Shown here piece by piece: positions 33,237-44,216 of a stretch of 64,000 nucleotides of DNA. The translations under genes and the position numbers were made by a program. The stretch covers positions 9,473 to 73,472 of the forward strand of contig DATNJB010000059.1 of assembly GCA_035604135.1 (NCBI GenBank), given 5' to 3'. Within the stretch, counting starts at the first letter, position 1. Each line of letters begins with the position of its first letter. Origin of the DNA: Poindextera sp035604135 (GTDB taxonomy: Bacteria; Pseudomonadota; Alphaproteobacteria; Caulobacterales; Caulobacteraceae). The notes beneath the pieces were generated by a model, which searched no databases, was not told the DNA's origin, and was given only the letters and a program-made list of their open reading frames with translations.

Positions 33237-34121
33237 ATGAAGCTGCGTACGCTCCTGCTCGCCGTGCTGTCGGCCACCCTCCTGGCCGCGCCGGCCGTCG
33301 TCGCCCAGGAGGGCGCGCCTCCGGGCGTCGACCAGTCGCTGCGCGACCGTCTCGACCGGCTGGAGAAGCAGCTGCAGGAGGTGCGCGAGATCGTGCTGCA
33401 GGCTCGCGCCACCGGCCGGCCGATCGAAATCAAGGAAGCCGGGCCTGACCCGATGGTCACCGCGCTGGGCAGCCGCCTGGACGACATGGAACAGTCGCTG
33501 CGCGGGGTGAACGGCCAGGTCGACGACCTGACCCACCAACTCGACCTGGCGCGCAACGACGCCAAAGACGAGAAGACCGAGATCGCGGCGCTGAGCGACC
33601 GGCTGGACAAGCTCGAGAAGGCGGTGGCCGCAATGGCCGCGCCCCCGCCGCCAGCGCAGCCCGCGCCCGGCGACAACGGCGCGGCGGCGAACACCGATCA
33701 AACGCAAACGGCGCCGGCCGATCAGGGCGACCCGAAGACGGCCTACGCCCATGCCCGCCAGCTCCTCCTCGACGGCGACTATCCGGGCGCGCAGGCGGCG
33801 TTCCAGGCCTACGTCGACCAATACGGATCCACGCCGCAGGCTGCGCAGGCGCGCTACTGGCTGGGAGAGACCAAGTACGTGCAGGAAGACTATGCCGGAG
33901 CCGCGGCCGCCTACATTGGCGCGACCAAGGGCTGGCCGCAGACCGCATGGGCGCCCGACGCCGTGGTCAAGCTCTCGCTCTCGCTGCTCGAGCTGAACCG
34001 CCCCGCCGACGCCTGCGCGGCGCTGGGCGAATTCGATCGCCACTATGCCAAGTCGGGTGGCGCGGCGAAGGCGCGGGCGGACGCGGCGCGGATCAAAGCC
34101 AAGTGCGGAAATGATCATTGA
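33237..34121 (+). CDS. cpoB: Cell division coordinator CpoB (YbgF)
   Basis: A 294-residue periplasmic protein with a signal peptide (MKLRTLLLAVLSATLLAA, cleaved near APAVVAQ), an N-terminal coiled coil (about 32-140), a Pro/Ala/Gln-rich linker and C-terminal TPR repeats (PKTAYAHARQLLLDGDYPGA through ACAALGEFDRHYAKSGG). In E. coli, CpoB couples peptidoglycan synthesis to outer-membrane constriction. It overlaps tilS by 11 bp. Confidence 0.93.
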   Translation: MKLRTLLLAVLSATLLAAPAVVAQEGAPPGVDQSLRDRLDRLEKQLQEVREIVLQARATGRPIEIKEAGPDPMVTALGSRLDDMEQSLRGVNGQVDDLTHQLDLARNDAKDEKTEIAALSDRLDKLEKAVAAMAAPPPPAQPAPGDNGAAANTDQTQTAPADQGDPKTAYAHARQLLLDGDYPGAQAAFQAYVDQYGSTPQAAQARYWLGETKYVQEDYAGAAAAYIGATKGWPQTAWAPDAVVKLSLSLLELNRPADACAALGEFDRHYAKSGGAAKARADAARIKAKCGNDH

Positions 34122-35406
34122 GCGCTTCGACGCGCGGCTCGATTCGACGCTGACGCAGCCCCTGGCCGTCGCCTTCTCGGGTGGCGGCGACTCCCTGGCC
34201 GCCCTCATCGTCGCTCTGCGCTGGGCCAAGGCATGCGGCCGCCCGGTGATCGCGCTGCACGTCGACCACGGCCTGCAGCCGCAGAGCGGCGCTTGGGCGG
34301 CCTTTTCAGCGGAGGTCGCGACTGAGCTAGGCGCCGAGTTCCGCCTTCTCGCCTGGGATGGCGACAAGCCGACGCGCGGATTGGCGGCCGCGGCGCGCCG
34401 CGTCCGCCACGCCCTGATCGCCAACGCCGCCCGCGATGCGGGCGCCAGCGTGGTTGTGTTCGGCCACACCGCCGACGACCTCGCCGAGGCGGTGCTGATG
34501 CGGGCCGAGGGTTCGAGCCTTGGCGCACTCGGGGTCTGGCGGCCCTCGCCGGTGTGGCCGGAGGGGCGGGAGGTCATGCTCTTCCGGCCGCTGCTGCGTG
34601 CGCGCCGCGCCGCGCTGCGCGCCGCGCTGCAGGCCGAGGGCTACGATTGGATCGAGGACCCGGCGAACGACGAGCTCGCCCAGCCCCGCGCCCGCGCCCG
34701 CGCCGCCCTCGACCTCGGGCGCTGTGCGCCGCCGCCGGCCGCTGACGATCCTGCGGCCGCCGCGCTGGCGCACGCCGCCGAGATCGACCCGTGGGGCGCG
34801 ATCGGCTTCGACCGGGAGGCGCTGCGCGCGGAGCCGCCAGCCTCCGCGCTGACGGTTCTTGCCGCGGCGATGCTTTCCGTCGGCGGCGGCGAGCGTCCGC
34901 CGCGCCGCCGCTCGGTCGAGGCCCTCCGCGCGCGACTGGCGGCCGGCGAGGCGTTCACCGCCACCCTGGCCGGCGCCAAGCTCGCGGCGCGAGGTCGCCG
35001 GGTTCTGGTCGCGCGCGACGCCGGCGAATTGGCGCGCGGGCGATTGCAACCGATGGCGCTGGAGCCCGGCGAACCAAGCGTTTGGGACGGACGCTTCGCG
35101 CTCGGGCGGGCGGAAGCGGACGCGACCGTCTCGGCGCTGAAAGGACACGCCGCGCGGCTGAGCGCAGCGGAGCGCAGGGTGCTCGCCAGCGCGCCTGCGA
35201 TTGCCAGGCCAGCGCTTCCCGTGCTGGTCGACTCGCGAGCACGACCAACTTGCCCGATCCTTGCAGGGCGAAACGGCGTGCGGGCGCGTTCGCTCGCGGG
35301 CGGTCGGTTCCTGGCGGCTTGCGGTGCGATCTCCGCCGAGCGGACCGCGCCGGAGGCCGCGGCAATTCGTGCGCGTGGCGAAAAGGCGTGCGGCGCCTTA
35401 TCTTGA
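34111..35406 (+). CDS. tilS: tRNA(Ile)-lysidine synthetase TilS
   Basis: A 431-residue protein with the PP-loop ATP motif AVAFSGGGDSLAAL (SGGxDS) and the motif FGHTADDLAEAVLMR. It adds lysine to C34 of tRNA-Ile2 so that AUA is read as Ile. The start ATG 34111, overlapping the cpoB stop, gives the PP-loop at the usual distance. The C-terminal domain is long and Arg/Ala-rich, with weaker conservation. It is followed by ftsH. Confidence 0.93.
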   Translation: MIIERFDARLDSTLTQPLAVAFSGGGDSLAALIVALRWAKACGRPVIALHVDHGLQPQSGAWAAFSAEVATELGAEFRLLAWDGDKPTRGLAAAARRVRHALIANAARDAGASVVVFGHTADDLAEAVLMRAEGSSLGALGVWRPSPVWPEGREVMLFRPLLRARRAALRAALQAEGYDWIEDPANDELAQPRARARAALDLGRCAPPPAADDPAAAALAHAAEIDPWGAIGFDREALRAEPPASALTVLAAAMLSVGGGERPPRRRSVEALRARLAAGEAFTATLAGAKLAARGRRVLVARDAGELARGRLQPMALEPGEPSVWDGRFALGRAEADATVSALKGHAARLSAAERRVLASAPAIARPALPVLVDSRARPTCPILAGRNGVRARSLAGGRFLAACGAISAERTAPEAAAIRARGEKACGALS

Positions 35407-35440
35407 GCCCTGAGCGGCTCTTTGGAGAGGTTTTGAGGGC

Positions 35441-37314
<1,874 letters not shown>

Positions 37315-37318
<4 letters not shown>

Positions 37319-38130
37319 GCCCAGCCGGCCCGAAGGTCATGGGGGTGGTGAATGTCACCCCCGACAGCTTCTCGGACGGCGGCAAGTTTCTCGATTCCGA
37401 AGCCGCGGTAGCGCAAGCGCGGCGGCTGATCGCCGAGGGCGCCGACGTGCTCGACATTGGCGGCGAGTCCACGCGCCCCGGCGCGGAGTCGGTGTCCGAG
37501 GCCGAAGAGCTTGCCCGCGTCTTGCCGCTGATCGAGACGCTGACCGCTGAAAGCGCACTCCCGATCTCCATCGACACGATGAAGCCCGCCGTCGCCCGCG
37601 CTGCCGTTCAGGCGGGGGCGGCGATCTGGAACGACGTCACCGCGCTCGGTTATGCGCCGGAGAGCCTGCCGACGGCGGCGGCGCTCGGCTGCACCGTCAT
37701 CCTGATGCACATGCAGGGGACGCCGCGCACGATGGCGCGCGATCCGCGCTACGCCGATGTCGTGGCGGAGGTCGCGGCCTTCCTCGACGGACGCGCCCGC
37801 GCCGCGATGGCCGCTGGCGTCTCCCCCGCGCGGATCTGGCTCGATCCCGGCATCGGTTTCGGCAAGACGGCTGAGCACAACCTGACCCTGCTCGCCCATC
37901 TGGGGCCGATCGTGGCGCTGGGGTTTCCAGTCGTGCTTGGCGTCAGCCGCAAGCGTTTCATCGGCGCAGTCGATCCGAGCACGGCCGCCCGGGCCGACGA
38001 CCGGCTCGGCGGTTCGGTCGCGGCGGCGCTGGCCGGCGCGCGGGCCGGCGTTGCGGTCGTGCGCGTGCACGACGTGCGCGAGACCCGCCAGGCGCTGGCC
38101 GTGCAGGCGGCGATCGAGGCGGCGGGATGA
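37315..38130 (+). CDS. folP: Dihydropteroate synthase
   Basis: A 271-residue TIM-barrel enzyme with MGVVNVTPDSFSDGGKF, DIGGESTRPGA and the later SRKRFIGAV signature. It condenses p-aminobenzoate with dihydropterin pyrophosphate in folate synthesis and is the target of sulfonamides. The GTG start overlaps the ftsH stop. In related Caulobacter genomes glmM commonly follows; here thiD follows instead, overlapping by 4 bp. Confidence 0.95.
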
Positions 38131-38918
38131 TCGGCCGCGTCCTGGCCATTGGAGGCTCCGACCCGAGCGGCGGAGCGGGCATCCAGGCCGACATCAAGAC
38201 GATCACCGCGCTCGGCGGCTATGCCGCAACCGCGATCACCGCCATCACCGTCCAGGACACCACCGGCGTCATGGCGGTCCATGCCGTCCCGGCCGATGTC
38301 GTGGTCGCGCAGGCGCGGGCGGCGCTCGACGACGTTGGCGCCGACGCCATCAAGACCGGCATGCTCGGCTCGGCCGCGACCGTGGAGGCTGTGGCCGATC
38401 TGCTCAGTGGAATCGCGGCGCCCATCGTCGTCGACCCGGTGCTGGCGTCGACCAGCGGCGCCGCGTTGCTCGAGCCAAGTGCGTTCGACCTGTTCAAGCG
38501 CCGCGTCCTGCCGCTGGCGACCCTGCTGACGCCGAACGCGCCTGAGGCGGAGCGCCTGACCAGCCTGAGGGTGGCGACCACCGCCGACCTCCGCCGCGCT
38601 GGCGAAGCGCTGCTGACAGCCGGTGTCAGGGCCGTCCTGATGAAGGGTGGCCATGTCGCCGGCGAATCTGTCACCGACCTGCTGATGTCCCCTGATGGCG
38701 AGATCCGGTTCACGAGCCCGCGGATCGAGACGGGCCACGGCCACGGCACGGGCTGCACCTTGGCGTCGGCCTCAGCGACGGGCCTGGCGCAGGGGCTGCC
38801 GCTTGCCGAGGCGGTCGGGCGCGCCCACGCCTACGTCGCTGAAGCGCTGCGCCGGGCGCCGGGGTTCGGCGTCGGACGCGGACCGCTGGACCATGCATGG
38901 CCGTTGAGGGATCGGTGA
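38127..38918 (+). CDS. thiD: Hydroxymethylpyrimidine/phosphomethylpyrimidine kinase
   Basis: A 263-residue ribokinase-fold protein. Motifs are IGGSDPSGGAGIQADIKT, KTGMLGSAATVE, DPVLASTSGAALL, TPNAPEAE and the C-terminal GHGTGCTLASA anion hole. It phosphorylates HMP and HMP-phosphate in thiamine synthesis, complementing the thiE gene 34 kb away. It overlaps folP (ATGA) and the next gene by 22 bp. Confidence 0.94.
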   Translation: MIGRVLAIGGSDPSGGAGIQADIKTITALGGYAATAITAITVQDTTGVMAVHAVPADVVVAQARAALDDVGADAIKTGMLGSAATVEAVADLLSGIAAPIVVDPVLASTSGAALLEPSAFDLFKRRVLPLATLLTPNAPEAERLTSLRVATTADLRRAGEALLTAGVRAVLMKGGHVAGESVTDLLMSPDGEIRFTSPRIETGHGHGTGCTLASASATGLAQGLPLAEAVGRAHAYVAEALRRAPGFGVGRGPLDHAWPLRDR

Positions 38919-39499
38919 CGGCGGCGCTGGCCGGCCGCCTCGACGCCATCCTGCGCGTCAGTCCGCGCCTGATGCGCGTCCTTACAATCGCCCGCGAATT
39001 GGACCTTCCCGACTGGCGCGTCGTCTCGGGCGCCGTCTATCAGACGGTCTGGAACGCGCTGACCGGCCGCGAGCCGGACTACGGCATCAAGGACTTCGAC
39101 CTCTTCTATTTCGACGCCGCTGATCTCTCCTACGAGGCTGAGGACGTCGTCATTCGCGCCGCGGCGGCGGCGTTCCCCCCTGATCTCTCGCCCCTGGTCG
39201 AGGTGCGCAACCAGGCGCGCGTCCATCTCTGGTTCGAACAGCGCTTCGGCGAGGCCTACATGCCGCTCGCCTGCGCAGATGAGGCGCTCGGCCGCTTTGT
39301 CGCGCCGACGTTCGCCGTCGGCGTTCGGCTCGAGCCCGACGGGCGCGTGGACATCGCAGCGCCGTTCGGGCTGGCCGACCTTTTCGCCATGCGCATCCAG
39401 CCCAATCCCTGGCGCCCCCGCGCGCGCGGTTGGTCCAGGGTCGTGGAGTCGGCGAAGGCGCGCTGGCCGGAGCTGACGATCGTCGGGCCGGCCGTCTAG
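38897..39499 (+). CDS. Nucleotidyltransferase family protein (DUF925-like)
   Basis: A 200-residue protein with WRVVSGAVYQTVWNALTG and YGIKDFDLFYFDAADLSYE, where the DxD pair of a nucleotidyltransferase would lie, and RNQARVHLWFEQRFG. This pattern belongs to the nucleotidyltransferase-fold family annotated PF06042 (DUF925). The substrate is unknown. The ATG at 38897 overlaps the thiD 3' end by 22 bp, suggesting co-expression. Confidence 0.8.
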   Translation: MAVEGSVTAALAGRLDAILRVSPRLMRVLTIARELDLPDWRVVSGAVYQTVWNALTGREPDYGIKDFDLFYFDAADLSYEAEDVVIRAAAAAFPPDLSPLVEVRNQARVHLWFEQRFGEAYMPLACADEALGRFVAPTFAVGVRLEPDGRVDIAAPFGLADLFAMRIQPNPWRPRARGWSRVVESAKARWPELTIVGPAV

Positions 39500-39501
39500 C
39501 C

Positions 39502-40890
39502 TCAGACCACCTCGAGCGCCGGTTCTTCGGTCTCCGCCAGAATGCGGGCGACGATGCCCAACGCTTCCTGAAGAACGGCGAGGCTGGGCGCCGCGCCCAG
39601 GCATAGCCGCAGCCCAAACTCGCTGCAACCGGGCGCAGTCAGCGCGCTCGGGGGCGTCACCTGCACGTGCTCGCGCAACGCTCGCGCCGCCGCCCGTTCG
39701 GCCTCGAGCTCGCTCATCGGCGCCCAGAGTTCGGTCGCGGCCGCATACGGAGGGCGAACAACCAGATCGCCAAGGACGTCGAGCGCCGCGGCGGTTCGGC
39801 GGGCGAACTCGCGCCGGTGGTCGTCGAGGATCTCATAGGCGGTTCCGTCCTCGATCCACTGCACCCCGATCAGCCCGCCGAGGCTCGGAGAACCGAAGGC
39901 GATGCCACGCAACGCGGTGGTGCAGCGCTCCATCCAGTCCCCACCCTGTGGCGGGACGCAGTAGCCGACGCGCAGGCCAGGCGTGAGGCTCTTGCTCAAG
40001 CCGGTCACGTAGAACGTCCGCTCGGGCGCGAGCAGGGCGAGCGGCGGGCGGCCCAGCTCCGCTGCGTAAGCCCCGTAGAGATCGTCTTCGATCAGCAGCA
40101 GATCCCGCCGGCGTGCGACGTCCACGATCGCGTGGCGGCGAGCCGTGCCCATCATCCTCCCCGTCGGGTTCTGCAGCGGCTGGACGTAGGCGACGCGGGC
40201 ACCGCTGGCGGCGACCGCGATTTCGAGGCCCTCAGGCGTCAGCCCTTCGGCGTCCATCGCCGCTCCGTACAGCCGATGGTCGAAGGTGGCGGCCAACGTC
40301 TTGACGCCCGAGAAGGTGAGCGCCTCGACAATCAGCGGCGCGCCGGGACGGCTTGCGGCCATGAGAGAGACGGCGATCGCCTGCTGCGCGCCGCCGGTGA
40401 CGATCACCCGCTTCCAGTCGAGTCCGCCGAGGTTGGCGGTGTCGGTCAGCCAGCGGGCGCCCGCCCGCCGATGGCTCTCGAACCCACCCTGCGGCGCATA
40501 GCCCAGATGAGCGCGCAGGTCGCTTCTGCGCCGCACCCGTCCGAGGGCCTCGGTCAGGTGCGCTTCGGCCCGACCGGCCGGCGCTACGTTCATGGCCAGG
40601 TCAATCGGCGAATCGCCCGACCCCTCCAACCGTTCGGCCTGCCCGGCGACATAGGTGCCGCGCCCGACGGTCGCGCTAACCAGGCCCCGCGCCTCGGCCT
40701 CCAGATACGCCCGCGTCACCGTTCCGACGCCGACGCCCAGCATCTCGGCCATCCGCCGTTGCGTCGGCAGCTTGACGTCCGGCGCGAGCTTGCCGGAGGC
40801 GACGTCGGCCGCCAACGCGGCCACGATCCGGTCGCTAAGCCGTCCTTGCCCATCGGCAATGTCCGGTCGCCATTGTGCGCTCGTTCTCAT
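39502..40890 (-). CDS. MocR-type regulator: GntR winged helix plus aminotransferase domain
   Basis: A 462-residue fusion protein. The N-terminal GntR winged helix (about 12-75) includes LPTQRRMAEMLGVGVGTVTRAYLEAEARGL. The C-terminal class I aminotransferase fold has VIVTGGAQQAI, YVQPLQNPTGRMMG, LIEDDLYGAY and the PLP lysine in VTGLSKSLTPGLRVGY. MocR proteins sense PLP or amino-acid derivatives and regulate the divergent neighbour. The start at 40890 sits against a TTGTC-n5-GACAA palindrome. Confidence 0.9.
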   Translation of the reverse strand: MRTSAQWRPDIADGQGRLSDRIVAALAADVASGKLAPDVKLPTQRRMAEMLGVGVGTVTRAYLEAEARGLVSATVGRGTYVAGQAERLEGSGDSPIDLAMNVAPAGRAEAHLTEALGRVRRRSDLRAHLGYAPQGGFESHRRAGARWLTDTANLGGLDWKRVIVTGGAQQAIAVSLMAASRPGAPLIVEALTFSGVKTLAATFDHRLYGAAMDAEGLTPEGLEIAVAASGARVAYVQPLQNPTGRMMGTARRHAIVDVARRRDLLLIEDDLYGAYAAELGRPPLALLAPERTFYVTGLSKSLTPGLRVGYCVPPQGGDWMERCTTALRGIAFGSPSLGGLIGVQWIEDGTAYEILDDHRREFARRTAAALDVLGDLVVRPPYAAATELWAPMSELEAERAAARALREHVQVTPPSALTAPGCSEFGLRLCLGAAPSLAVLQEALGIVARILAETEEPALEVV

Positions 40891-40905
40891 TTGTCGCCGT
40901 GACAA
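40891..40905. promoter_or_regulatory. Candidate MocR operator (TTGTC-n5-GACAA)
   Basis: TTGTC-GCCGT-GACAA lies directly upstream of the MocR-type gene's start codon. A related TTGT-G-ACAA lies at 40987-40995, next to the proposed start of the divergent gene. Binding would block the ribosome-binding site or promoter of either gene. Assignment by position and symmetry only. Confidence 0.35.
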
Positions 40906-40994
40906 TATTCTGATTGACCATGCATACAATGCGGAGAGAGTGCGCCGCAGGGCAATCAATACCTTCTCTCGTCTCGGTGCAATCGGTTGTGACA

Positions 40995-41485
40995 ATGTCA
41001 GTCCAGGCTCATGCCATATCACCACCCTCGGCCGTGCGGCCTCGCGTTCGGCCACCGTCGATCGCGGTCGAGCTTGCGCGCGAGCGCGACATTCGGCTGG
41101 GCGCGGCGCTTGTCAGACCCTCGCGGCGAGAGCTCGTCGTGCGAGAGGGCGACGCGTGCGACTGGAGCCCAGGGTGATGCAGGTGCTGGTGGCGCTGGCC
41201 CGCGCCGAGGGCGGCGTCGTCTCGCAACGGGAGTTGATCGACGCCTGCTGGAGCGGGCGGATCGTTGGCGAGGATGCGATCTACCGCTGCATCGTGCGGC
41301 TCCGGGCGTTGGCCGCGACGCTCGAGGGCGCTTTCTGCATCGAGACGATCGCCCGTGTCGGCTATCGGCTGATGCGCGCGCAGGCGTGCGAGCGTGGCGG
41401 CGAGCGCGCGTCGCCGGACTGGGGTCGCCGGCTTTCCGGCGCCGCGCGCCGATGGGCCAGCCTGTTCGGGATGGGTCGCCGATGA
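40995..41485 (+). pseudogene. OmpR/CadC-type winged-helix regulator, frameshifted
   Basis: Frame 1 from ATG 40995 encodes ELARERDIRLGAALVRPSRR and ELVVREGDA, the N-terminal beta strands of a winged-helix domain. Frame 2 continues with VRLEPRVMQVLVALARAEGG, VVSQRELIDACWSGRIVGED and the C-terminal IARVGYRLMRA. One missing base near 41152 would join the two. The second part alone could start at GTG or ATG near 41175. The whole would be about 163 residues. The stop overlaps the GNAT gene start (ATGA). Confidence 0.7.
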
Positions 41486-42081
41486 GCGCGCCGGCCGCAG
41501 TCTGCGCCATCGCGCTCGAAAGCGCCGGCGTGCGCCTCGAGCCGCTCGCCGAGGATCACCGCGTCGGCTTGCGCCAAGCCGGCCAGTCGCCGGAGATCTG
41601 GGCCTACATGCCCTACGCGGCGCGGGGCCGCGGCTTCGACGCCTGGTTCGACCATTCGCTCGCGGCCGCCGCGAGCGGCGCCGAGGCGGTCTGGGCCGTC
41701 CGCGCCTCCGCGGAGGGCCCTCTCGTCGGCTCGACCCGCTTTCTCGCCATCGAAGCGGCGCACCGGCGGTTGGAGATCGGCTCGACCTGGTATGCCCCCG
41801 ACGCATGGGGGACGCGGGTCAACCCCGCCTGTAAGCTCGCCCTCATGCGCTACGCCTTGGAGGACCTCGGCTTCAATCGCGTCGAGTACAAGACCGACAT
41901 CAGGAACGAGCGCTCGCAGGCGGCGATCGCCAAGCTCGGCGCCCTCCGCGAAGGCGTCTTCCGCGCTCACATGGTGCGGTCGGACGGCACCTTGCGGGAC
42001 TCGGTCTACTTCTCGGTGATCGCCAGTGAATGGCCGGCGGTGCGCGCGCGGCTCGCCGCGCGCCTGGTCGAGGCGGTCTGA
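41482..42081 (+). CDS. GNAT-family N-acetyltransferase (RimJ/RimL-like)
   Basis: A 199-residue acetyltransferase with VRLEPLAEDHRVGLRQAG, LVGSTRFLAIEAAHRRLEIG, STWYAPDAWGTRVN and LEDLGFNRVEYKTDIRNERS followed by QAAIAKLGALREGVFRAH. The latter is the acetyl-CoA-binding part typical of RimJ/RimL-like enzymes acting on protein N-termini or small molecules. The start overlaps the upstream regulator gene by 4 bp. It is followed 2 bp later by the PhzF-like gene. Confidence 0.88.
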   Translation: MSAPAAVCAIALESAGVRLEPLAEDHRVGLRQAGQSPEIWAYMPYAARGRGFDAWFDHSLAAAASGAEAVWAVRASAEGPLVGSTRFLAIEAAHRRLEIGSTWYAPDAWGTRVNPACKLALMRYALEDLGFNRVEYKTDIRNERSQAAIAKLGALREGVFRAHMVRSDGTLRDSVYFSVIASEWPAVRARLAARLVEAV

Positions 42082-42083
42082 CC

Positions 42084-42905
42084 GTGCGGCAGTGGATGGT
42101 CGACGCCTTTGCCGGCAAGCCGTTCCGCGGCAACCCGGCCTGCGTGGTCGAGCCGTTCGACGCCTGGCCGGAGAGCGGCTGGATGCAAGCGCTGGCGGCG
42201 GAGAACAACCAGGCCGAAACCGCCTTCCTCCTGCCCACCCAAGATCCGGCCCGGTTCGGCCTGCGCTGGATGACGCCGAGCCTCGAGGTGCCCCTGTGCG
42301 GGCACGCGACGCTGGGCTCCGCGCACGTGCTGTTCGAGGAACTGGGCCTACGCGCCGATGCGCTGACATTCGACACCCGCTCGGGCGCGCTCATCGTGCG
42401 GCGGACCCCGGAGGGGTTCGAGATGGACTTCCCCGCGGACCGGCCGACGCTCTCGCCCACGCCTGCTGGCTTGGCCGACGCGCTTGGCGCCCAGCCAATC
42501 GAGGTCTGGACGGCGGCCTACCTGATCGTCGTGCTCGACAGCGAAGCCGCCATCCGTACGCTCACGCCGGACATCGTCGCCCTGCACCGCATCTCCAGCG
42601 AGTCCACCAAGCGCGGCGACGTTGGAGTCGCCGCCCTGGCTGACGCCGGCCAACGGTATGACGTGGTGGACCGATTCTTCGCCCCGGGCGCGGGCGTGCC
42701 GGAGGACCCGGCCACTGGCTCGATGCCCTGCATCCTGGCCCCGCTCTTCGCCGACAAACTCGGCCGGGCGCGCGTGCGCTTCCACCAGGCCTATCCGGGC
42801 CGCGGCGCCGAGATCGAGACCGAGATGCGGGGGGATCGCGTGCTGCTGCGCGGCCAGGCGGTGACGGTGGTCGAGAGCCGGCTGCGCCTGGATCCGAGCG
42901 GCTGA
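42084..42905 (+). CDS. PhzF-family isomerase-like protein
   Basis: A 273-residue protein with QWMVDAFAGKPFRGNPACVV, the catalytic Glu in NQAETAFL, CGHATLGSAHVLF and the C-terminal VPEDPATGSMPCILAPL. The family shares a fold with diaminopimelate epimerase and includes PhzF of phenazine synthesis, but most members have unknown substrates and there are no phenazine genes here. The start is GTG 42084; ATG 42096 is possible. It ends 130 bp before serC. Confidence 0.87.
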   Translation: MRQWMVDAFAGKPFRGNPACVVEPFDAWPESGWMQALAAENNQAETAFLLPTQDPARFGLRWMTPSLEVPLCGHATLGSAHVLFEELGLRADALTFDTRSGALIVRRTPEGFEMDFPADRPTLSPTPAGLADALGAQPIEVWTAAYLIVVLDSEAAIRTLTPDIVALHRISSESTKRGDVGVAALADAGQRYDVVDRFFAPGAGVPEDPATGSMPCILAPLFADKLGRARVRFHQAYPGRGAEIETEMRGDRVLLRGQAVTVVESRLRLDPSG

Positions 42906-42989
42906 CGCCGAGAGCAGATTTTCTCAGGCTGCGGTAGCGACAATTCACTGGCGCTTAGGGCGCGATGGTGTAGACACCGCCCTGGGCCA

Positions 42990-43031
42990 CGCCCTCCCAA
43001 CGGGGCGCTGCCCATCTGCAAGGATGGGAAG
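42990..43031 (+). promoter_or_regulatory. Two-hairpin leader before serC (serC-motif-like RNA)
   Basis: Two short hairpins follow each other: CGCCCT-CCCAAC-GGGGCG (42990-43007), then CCCATC-TGCAAG-GATGGG (43011-43028). The second stem includes part of the ribosome-binding site (GGGAAG, 43026-43031) and the upstream ATG at 43024, so its folding would hide the start. The serC RNA motif is known upstream of serC in alphaproteobacteria; whether this leader belongs to that family needs a covariance search. Confidence 0.5.
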
Positions 43032-43035
43032 TCAA

Positions 43036-44211
43036 ATGCACAATATCCCCAAGCCGGCCATGCGCCCGGCTCGTCCCCAATTCTCCTCCGGTCCCACCGT
43101 CAAGCATCCCGGCTGGCGGCTCGAGAACCTGCAAGCCGCCCCGCTCGGCCGCTCGCACCGTTCCAAGGTCGGCAAGGGCCGGCTGAAGGAGGCGATCGAC
43201 CGCACGCGCGAGGTGCTCGAGGTCCCAGACGATTTCCTCATCGGCATCGTTCCGGCGTCCGACACCGGCGCGGTCGAGATGGCCATGTGGTCTATGCTGG
43301 GCCCTCTGCCGGTGCAGGTCCTGGCCTGGGAGAGCTTCTCCAAGGACTGGGCCATCGACGCCCGCGATCAGCTCAAGCTGTCCAACGTCGAGGTGCTCGA
43401 CGCGCCCTACGGCCGGCTGCCCGATCTCAGCCGCGTGCGCCCCGATTGCGACCTGGTCTTCGCCTGGAACGGGACCACCTCAGGCGTGCAAGTGACGAAC
43501 GCCGACTTCATCGCCGCCGACCGCAAGGGCATCGTGATCTGCGACGCGACCAGCGCCGCCTTCGCCCAGCCGCTGGACTGGCCCAAGCTCGATGCCGTCA
43601 CCTTCTCCTGGCAGAAGGTGCTGGGCGGCGAGGCGGCGCACGGGATGCTGATCCTCTCACCGCGCGCGGTCGAGCGGCTGGAGACCTACACGCCTCCGTG
43701 GGGCCTGCCGAAACTGTTCCGCATGGTCTCGAAGGGTAAGCTCAATCGCGACATCTTCGAGGGCGCGACCATCAACACGCCCTCGATGCTGTGCGCCGAG
43801 GACTATCTCGATGCGCTGAAGTGGGCGTCTTCGATCGGCGGCCTTTCGGCCATGCACCATCGGGCCGACGAGAACACAGCGGTGCTCAGCCGTTGGGTCG
43901 AGAAGACCCCCTGGATCGACTTCCTGGCCGAAGTCCCGGCCACGCGGTCCAACACCAGCGTCTGCTTCAAGATCGTCGACCAAAGGGTGACCAGCCTGCC
44001 GAACGAGGGGCAGGCCGAATTCGCCAAGAAGCTCTCGGACCTGCTCGAGAAGGAGGGCGTGGCGCTCGATGCCGCCAGCTATCGCGATGCGCCGCCGGGC
44101 TTGCGCATCTGGTGCGGCGGCGCGGTCGAGGCGTCCGATCTCGAGGCGCTGACGCCGTGGCTCGACTGGGCGTTCGCGACCGTCGCCGACGAACTGCTCG
44201 AGGCTGCGTGA
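43036..44211 (+). CDS. serC: Phosphoserine aminotransferase
   Basis: A 391-residue fold-type I PLP enzyme. It has FSSGPTVKHPGW near the N-terminus, GIVPASDTGAVEMAMWSMLG, TTSGVQV and the PLP lysine K194 in TFSWQKVLGGEAAHGM. It converts phosphohydroxypyruvate to phosphoserine. ATG 43036 is preferred to 43024 because GGGAAG lies 5 bp upstream. It is the first gene of a serC-serA operon, with 5 bp between the genes. Confidence 0.94.
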   Translation: MHNIPKPAMRPARPQFSSGPTVKHPGWRLENLQAAPLGRSHRSKVGKGRLKEAIDRTREVLEVPDDFLIGIVPASDTGAVEMAMWSMLGPLPVQVLAWESFSKDWAIDARDQLKLSNVEVLDAPYGRLPDLSRVRPDCDLVFAWNGTTSGVQVTNADFIAADRKGIVICDATSAAFAQPLDWPKLDAVTFSWQKVLGGEAAHGMLILSPRAVERLETYTPPWGLPKLFRMVSKGKLNRDIFEGATINTPSMLCAEDYLDALKWASSIGGLSAMHHRADENTAVLSRWVEKTPWIDFLAEVPATRSNTSVCFKIVDQRVTSLPNEGQAEFAKKLSDLLEKEGVALDAASYRDAPPGLRIWCGGAVEASDLEALTPWLDWAFATVADELLEAA

Positions 44212-44216
44212 GCGTC

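Noticed and set aside
42084..42905. Phenazine biosynthesis locus
   Set aside because: Only a PhzF-family gene is present; no other phenazine gene is nearby, and most PhzF-like proteins have other or unknown roles.
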